From Microvelia longipes (lineage: Eukaryota; Arthropoda; Insecta; Hemiptera; Veliidae): 64,000 bases of DNA. Below, one piece after another: positions 58,550 through 64,000 of the stretch. How positions within the stretch are numbered: position 1 is the first letter of the stretch; each line of letters opens with the position of its first letter. The notes beneath the pieces were generated by a model, which made no database searches, was not told where the DNA came from, and saw only the letters and a program-made list of their open reading frames with translations. Both the position numbers and the translations under genes were made by a program. Where the stretch lies: NCBI GenBank assembly GCA_018340805.1, contig JACMZG010001913.1, positions 4,852,099-4,916,098 on the forward strand. The letters run 5' to 3'.

Positions 58550-59000
58550 GTGTGTTTAATTATGCTAGAGAGTTGAAAAACATTGTACAAAAATCATTAT
58601 ATAAGGCAAATTGTGCAATCCGGGAAATGTATAGCGTCATTAACCCGAAAAAAGGATTCAGCTAAAATACTGGTTTCATCCCAGGTTCGGATGTTTTTGC
58701 GAACACAATACTTTCCTGTATAAAAAAAAATAATAAAATGCCCGTTTTAGGGCCTTTCGGCCCATCAGGGTATTCACCCTGCGGGAACCACCTCAGGCGG
58801 GTTGCATCTACTAAACTCTAAGAACTAATTAAAAAGTTGGCGAAATCATTTTAATACAAATACTATTCATAAAATCTTAGAGTATAGCCCGGGCTGCGAA
58901 CCCCGGACCTCCGGTGCCGAAATCGAACGCCTTTACGATCACGGCCACGGAGGCAGACTTTCCTATATACCTACGGTAAAAATGAGGAAAAGTCAAAATT
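58550..59000 (+). repeat. Dispersed repeat C, partial copy hosting SINE1
   Basis: GCTAGAGAGTTGAAAAACAT and GCGTCATTAACCCG, then GCGAACACAATACTTTCCTG, the SINE1 insertion, and TATACCTACGGTAAAAATGA. Confidence 0.55.
58723..58956 (-). mobile_element. tRNA-derived SINE (SINE1), copy 2
   Basis: Same sequence as the 28.4 kb copy, with intact A and B boxes. ACTTTCCTGTATA (58710-58722) and ACTTTCCTATATA (58957-58969) form the target duplication. The A-rich tail is at 58723-58735. Confidence 0.9.
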
Positions 59001-59764
59001 GTGTTACAATAACGCTTTCTATTAGTATTTGAAGTTTTCATTGCTCATTAATACCTCAACCAAATCTGTGGCTAGCAGAGTTCTTGGGTTATTATGTATA
59101 TGAATGGCTGTGCACTTTTCTTGTAAACACGCGCTAGCGTATACAAAACACAAGGAAAGCGCTACTTATAGTTAGGAAATCCTGGTTCTACGCTTTGCAG
59201 CGCTTTTCGTATTTGGAAATCTTTTACTTTAAAAATACTTCGAAAAAAAAATTGTGTAAAAGTTGGAACAAATGGTTGAACGATTGCAGTAGATGGTTAC
59301 TCGGTTGAGAACACGGCCTGGTTGAGGCTAGGGGATGTACGTGATCTCCTACAACTTTCTTCCCTATCTCTCCAATATTTATAAGATTGAAACTATTATA
59401 TATGTATATGAATATCCAGTCTTTAGTACTAAATTATACTCAAAATATGTGCATTATTTCATTGTATTCATGTCTTATAATATTACTATGTATTTATATT
59501 TATTAAATTATCTCGCTAAAGCTATTTGTAATGGGTATTAGATGCATTAAGGACGGACAGTTCTAGAAACAACATTTTTCTTCTGATATGTCTCACCGGA
59601 ACGTGACTTTAAGTTTTCTTCTTCTTAACTTATTTTCTCTAATAGTAAGGGTTGAAGATGTTTTTATTCTATTTTTCTTCTTAAATTTAACTAGTTCTTC
59701 TTTTCCGGAGACAATGATTACGTTTATCTGTAAATATGCTGAGGTGCTATATTTAGATAAACGC

Positions 59765-59795
<31 letters not shown>

Positions 59796-60177
59796 ATATA
59801 TTATATATATATATATATATATATCATTATATATATGAATATATTATAATACAATTTAAACTATTTTATTTAGTACTTGTTGCTATCATCATTTTTATTT
59901 AATCAATAATGTATCAATAATATATGATTAATAATGTATTAATAATGTATGATTAATAATGTATTAATCAATAAAATTTTAATAATAATAAAACGTAAAT
60001 TATACATAATACCGTAATTAATTAATTATTAATTAAAGGCAATAATTAATAAAACCTTATCTGGGGGAAGCCCCAGGTAAATAAGTTTCAAAGTAATCTG
60101 AAAAGTCGTTGATATTTGTCTACTAAGTCAGGTTTAAATCTTAACTCGCTACACGTATCACACACAGTCTTTCTCAA
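59001..60177. other. Receptor intron, AT-rich with microsatellites
   Basis: Small reading frames at 59.3-59.9 kb have AT-driven composition and no motifs. Confidence 0.6.
59765..59835. repeat. (TA)n microsatellite
   Basis: TA tract with breaks. It is followed at 59905-59980 by repeats of AATAATGTATGATT. Confidence 0.9.
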
Positions 60178-60225
60178 GACGAATCTGATGATAAGAGAAG
60201 TACCTGGTCCCGAAACGTCGTTAAT
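60178..60225 (+). ncRNA. Degenerate hammerhead-like motif
   Basis: CTGATGA (60185-60191) and GAAACGTC (60212-60219) are spaced as in the other motifs. The GAAA-palindrome-TC ending (ACGT) is kept, but the left strand of stem II no longer pairs with GGTCCC and stem I is only 2-3 bp. Confidence 0.4.
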
Positions 60226-60527
60226 GTCAATAACATAGACAACGTTATTAGTTGATTATGTCCAATTAATTTGATTTATAATTCATTATACCTTTAGAGC
60301 TTTTGAACTGTTACGAATTGTAAAAATAATTAAATAATTAATGTAGATTTCAGTCCTTTAAAATTTATTGACAATTAAGGGTCGAAAGACTTTGCCAAGG
60401 GATCTTAGGCTACGTCAGTTCCTAAAAATTGACAAAAATCGAAAGATTTTGCAATCATACTATTACAATATGTGTATACAAACTAGACTCATAAAAATAA
60501 CAGATGTAAATGATTAAAAAAGAATAG

Positions 60528-61127
60528 TTATTTATGCCATAAGTGTGTCTTTATGTCACGGCAATTAGATTTACCGACGAGCGAAGCGAGACGGGAAAAA
60601 TTGCCAAGACATAAAGACATTCTCACCCGGATGGCATACACTATTTTTTTTGAGGTAGCACTCATTAAATAAAGCACTCATTTAAAAAATCAAAAAATAG
60701 CGCTCATTAAACTGCGCTATACACTTAATTGAGAAAAAAACAAACGTCCAATTAACTCCATATTATCGTCGTCATTAAATTCATCCATAGCTTCACACTT
60801 TGACTCAAAAATGTAAAAGCTTTACAAATAAACACACAAAATTGTCACACTTTTTAAAAACGAAAAAAATAGTCTACGAACAAAAACAGAAACAAAATGA
60901 ACGTTTTTAAAGAAAACTTATGAAGGTTTAACACAGATTGTTTTTTGAACACGCTACATTACAGTAATGGCGGCAACATATGAATTACTTTTACGTCCTA
61001 GGAGTTTTTTTTACATTCATTATTGTCCTCGGAGGTGAAAAGTACTAAATAACCTCCTATAACAATAATGATTGGCTTCTCATCCTAAAAACGGTCCAAT
61101 AAAGTGCTCAATTACGTACTACCTCAA
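60528..61127 (-). mobile_element. Composite foldback repeat, minus-strand copy
   Basis: The B2 palindrome (from TTATTTATGCCATAAG) and B1, ending GTACTACCTCAAA, are in inverted orientation relative to the 34 and 48 kb copies. The RNA polymerase II-like leader and the MDEFN-type start are retained on the minus strand near 60,790. Confidence 0.75.
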
Positions 61128-61498
61128 AGAAATAACATTATAATAATTTTATTGTCATTATTTATTTGATTAATTTAATGCTTATTAATGTTTTTTTCTT
61201 ATTTAACCATTTACATTTTTTTATGAGTTTAGTTTGTATATATTGTAATAGCACGATTACAAACTCTTTCGTTTTTTGACAATTTCAGGAACTGACAAAG
61301 CTCAGGATTCCTTGGCGAAAGCTTTTCGACAATTCATTTTCAATAAATTTTAAAGGACTGGAGTCTCTATTAATTATGTAATTATTTTTACCATGGTCAC
61401 AAGCATTCACGTCTCAATCAATAAAAGGTGTCAAAATAGAGAAATTTAGTGAGACACTGCGTAGATAAAGTGCGAAAATACGTTTATCATCTCTCATT

Positions 61499-61676
61499 AT
61501 AATACGACACACAGCTAAAATCAGTTGACAGCGTGGGAGAATAACAAGAGGGATCCAATGAGGTTAGTCCTGGATGTTAAACTACGCCCTCAATTTCAAA
61601 TCAGGCCAATCTTATTGTTTCCTCAACACTATTTTCCCGCGCTGTCAATTGATTTTAGCCGTGTGTCGTACTGTAA
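61499..61676. mobile_element. Short MITE sharing TIRs with the 47.9-50.2 kb element
   Basis: The ends are TAATACGACACACAGCTAAA and TTTTAGCCGTGTGTCGTA, with GTCAATTGATTTTAGCC at the inner side. The interior of about 120 bp has no ORF. Confidence 0.7.
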
Positions 61677-61779
61677 TGAAAACTATAAATTATAAAAATA
61701 ACTTATAAGTAAAATTAAAGAAAACTATGAAATGACGCCAACAGTGAATAACAATGACAAAGAATAATTTCTAGCTATT

Positions 61780-61949
61780 AACAACACCAACTTCGTCTTT
61801 CCACCATTAAGCTTTTCTTGGAGTCTGACTCCAAGAATTGAAAGACTCAACATCTCACCGGCACTGTAGATGGCATTATAGCCGAAAGCCGGCTCTGCTC
61901 AGAGTTAAAGTAAAGCTTATTGGTGGAAAGACGAAGTTGGTGTTGTTAA
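61780..61949 (+). mobile_element. TIR unit enclosing a hammerhead-like motif
   Basis: Inverted arms AACAACACCAACTTCGTCTT (from about 61780) and its complement (to about 61949) flank a hammerhead-like core at 61860-61899, the same layout as at 55.8 kb. No target duplication was found. Confidence 0.6.
61860..61899 (+). ncRNA. Hammerhead-like motif with a core substitution
   Basis: Stem I GGCA/TGCT (61860-61863 with 61896-61899), core CTGTAGA (61864-61870), stem II GGC/GCC, GAAA (61884-61887), palindromic stem III AGCCGGCT, C at the cleavage site. The core A6 position is T, expected to abolish cleavage. Confidence 0.5.
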
Positions 61950-62322
61950 TATTGTAGACCATTCCACGGCGCTCACTGAAGTTAATTCCTAGCTAATTTA
62001 TCTCATAGTCATGTGATTACAGACAAATTGGATGATATATATTTGATTATGTCACAGTGTTCAGCATCCAACGACCTTAAAGTATAGCTCTCTGTAGGAT
62101 ATCTTAGAGATATAAGAATGGATTGAATATGGCTTGTGTGCACCTTGATTCTCTAAGAAATCAAGACCATCTCTCTAAGGCTTTTAGAGAGATTGTAAAA
62201 GGAACTTCAACTTGATGCTAAAAATAGCTCCCTGCCAGCAGAATAATTAGTTCACCTCTTTCCCCTACTAAATATACTTTTAATTATTAATAATAAACAT
62301 TTTGTGTAATTTTTGTCCGCAG

Positions 62323-62660
62323 GTGAACAGACTATACGCAGTTATATCATCTTCTATATCATTTTGGATACCTGGTACAATTATGGTATTCACCTATCTA
62401 GCCATATTCAAAGAAGCAACGCGTCAAGAAAAACAGCTATTTAGCAGGTTTGGCAATCAGCAGTTACTGCTGCGAGAGTGTAATGGCGATACGCTGGGGA
62501 GTGCTGGTGGATCCAGCAAAACGCTTCACGAAGTAGCATCCCATAGCACTCCGACCAAAGACCGCAACATAATTAAAATGAAGCGAGAACATAAAGCTGC
62601 CAGGACGCTGGGCATTATTATGGGAACATTCATTCTATGTTGGTTACCATTCTTTTTATG
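62323..62660 (+). CDS. Octbeta2R: Beta-type octopamine receptor, second coding exon (TM5, loop 3, TM6)
   Basis: This continues the receptor from residue 184. TM5 carries the catechol/phenol-contacting serines of [13 protein letters not shown] (S192, S193, S196) and P200. The intracellular loop 3 has [15 protein letters not shown], then a Gly/Ser stretch, [20 protein letters not shown], a basic region that typically contacts the G protein. TM6 has [11 protein letters not shown] with the CWxP toggle (W290, P292) and F293/F294 facing the amine site. The exon is 338 bp: 112 codons plus TG. The donor GTAAGA starts at 62661, so Trp296 is split and the next exon should begin with G. TM7 (NPxxY) and the C-terminus are outside the window. 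An ORF start upstream of 62323 is not real; that sequence is intron. Confidence 0.95.
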
Positions 62661-62772
62661 GTAAGAATTGTTTTTTTTCAAAATAAACATTTTAACAAAA
62701 TTGATCGGTTCGAAGTACTTTTGTACTTTTAATCAAAACTACTATATACTTAGAACTCGATGTAAAATTAAT

Positions 62773-63064
62773 AGACCAAGAGCCCAGGGGTGTTTTGTTA
62801 ATAAAAAGTGTAATGGCTGGAACCGGTCTCAATTTTTCGTAAATACCTTCCTGAACAAGGATCTGCAATTCTGCCGACTCGTATCGGATGGGTGTCCCAG
62901 GCAGGACCTTTGACCCCTAAAGTGCGTTCTGCCTGGGACAACCATCCGATACGAGTCGGCAGAATCGCAGCTCCTTGTTCAGGAAGATATTTACGAAAAT
63001 TTGAGACCGGTTCCTGCCATTACACTTTTAATTAACAAAACACCTCTTGGGCTCTTGGTCTATA
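62773..63064. mobile_element. Palindromic MITE with TA ends, copy 2
   Basis: Nearly identical to the copy at 10243-10530. It is bordered by TA and begins GACCAAGAGCCCAGG. It sits 112 bp downstream of the donor of the second receptor exon. Confidence 0.8.
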
Positions 63065-64000
63065 AGGCCAAGTTGGAACGTGATTTTGGCTGTGTTAATC
63101 TATTTATCTTGCTTTAAAAAAACATGAAAATAATGTATAAGACTAATCTAAAGTGAATTTATCATAAACCTTGCCTTTTTTAGTGTCAAATAAATCCACT
63201 AATTTCCGCTTAATAGCAGCCTCGGAAACTTTCAATTTATTCTTTGAATATTTAAAATTTCAATAATTTTCTTCTTGTTGGATCTTATCTATTATTAAGC
63301 TATAATATCTTTCTCGATTAATTGGAGTCTAATAAATACCAAGTTTTACAACTTAGTTACCCTTTCTCTTGTTCTAAGTCGAAGTTTTAACTTAATTTTG
63401 TTATTAAACTTACCTACGTTAACTTTCACCTTGAAAATTAAATTATGTAGAGTAGATCGTGCGGAATGTATTTTTAGGTGAATTAAAAGTATCGATAGAT
63501 TTTCAGAGTTCTGAGCTCAGAGTTGCCTAATTGAGGAAAATTTATGTTACTATGAGGTTTGTTTGTATTAAAATGTATTTCTTTGCAGACTCTCATGAAT
63601 CCCTCCGTATTTAATTAACTTTAATTTTTAGAGGATTTTAGACGCATCTCACCTGAAGTTTTTCCTGCAGGGTGGATACCCTGATGGACCGAACGGCCCT
63701 AAAACGGGCATTTTTTTCTTCTACTTCTGTAAGTTTAGTGCAAGTTGACAAGAAATGAAGATCATAATTTTAGGTTGAGTTTAAAAAAATCTGAGATTTA
63801 ATACTTAATGTATTTTGAGTAAGTAACAAAAAAAATAAATAGATTAAAGTAATTTATTAAACAAATAAGGTACTTTCTGATTATTTACATTGCATGAACT
63901 AGAAAACTTAAGGGAATTTGTTCTCACAGTTCGACTTAAATTACAAGAATCGACATTTTTAGGGTTCTTTGAAAAATATAATTTGTCCTAAACTTTCCGG
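63065..64000. other. Next receptor intron, to the window edge
   Basis: Apart from the SINE1 fragment (63640-63716) there is only AT-rich sequence. The exon with TM7 is not reached. Confidence 0.65.
63640..63716 (+). mobile_element. SINE1 3' fragment
   Basis: This matches only the SINE1 tail, from ...CACCTGAAG through ATACCCTGATGGACCGAACG to CTAAAACGGGCAT plus T-run. The tRNA head is absent. Confidence 0.75.

Larger units (their letters stand above)
40371..62322 (+). other. Octbeta2R intron, 21,952 bp, phase 0
   Basis: The donor is GTAATT at 40371 and the acceptor is TTTTTGTCCGCAG ending at 62322. Joining the flanks gives CMFT-VNRLYAV, the continuous loop 2 to TM5 text expected of beta octopamine receptors. 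The intron is filled with tandem arrays (40.67-41.0 and 42.18-44.69 kb), SINE, LINE, hAT, PLE-type and foldback elements. I saw no extra receptor exon inside it. Confidence 0.9.

Overview
This is a eukaryotic, almost certainly insect, nuclear window. It is AT-rich, with microsatellites, intron-split genes with GT-AG junctions, and dense nested transposon remnants. The best anchor is a beta-type octopamine receptor (Octbeta2R-like), a receptor class typical of insects and other invertebrates. Its loop 3 and TM6 text resembles what I remember of hemipteran and hymenopteran orthologues; the insect order is not resolved.

Only two host genes are supported. (1) Octbeta2R on the + strand: a coding exon at 39822-40370 (start to TM4 and loop 2), a 21,952-bp phase-0 intron, and an exon at 62323-62660 (TM5, loop 3, TM6) ending in a split Trp codon. 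TM7 and the tail lie beyond the window. (2) A proposed small coiled-coil gene on the - strand, with exons 23991-24057, 15008-15157 and 10743-10837. All junctions are phase 1 with consensus splice sites, giving 103 codons if no exon was missed. I cannot name it.

The rest is repeats. From 1 to 10 kb there are (TA)n tracts, a hAT-type element with 8-bp target duplications, composite foldback repeats and two minisatellites. From 10 to 24 kb lie the coiled-coil gene, a Penelope-like (PLE) fragment, and 30-, 27- and 36-bp arrays. From 24 to 39 kb there is a foldback element, a tRNA-derived SINE, a 58-bp array, a decayed Jockey/CR1-type LINE, a hammerhead-like motif and a 24-bp array split by a palindromic insert. 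From 40 to 62 kb, the receptor intron holds a 116-bp hairpin-bearing satellite, a second SINE, a TIR element with nested inserts, further LINE remnants, a second hAT element and several PLE-type units.

Two sets of repeats stand out. One is a group of short elements carrying hammerhead-ribozyme-like cores (about 33.7, 35.3, 51.1, 51.3, 55.9, 60.2 and 61.9 kb). Two PLE-type insertions have 12-bp target duplications, and one of these retains a GIY-YIG-like C-terminus between 248-bp inverted repeats. The other is a dispersed repeat with a recognisable 5S-rRNA-derived core, in which SINE, hAT and composite foldback copies are nested. Coordinates of decayed repeats are approximate because they were read by eye.
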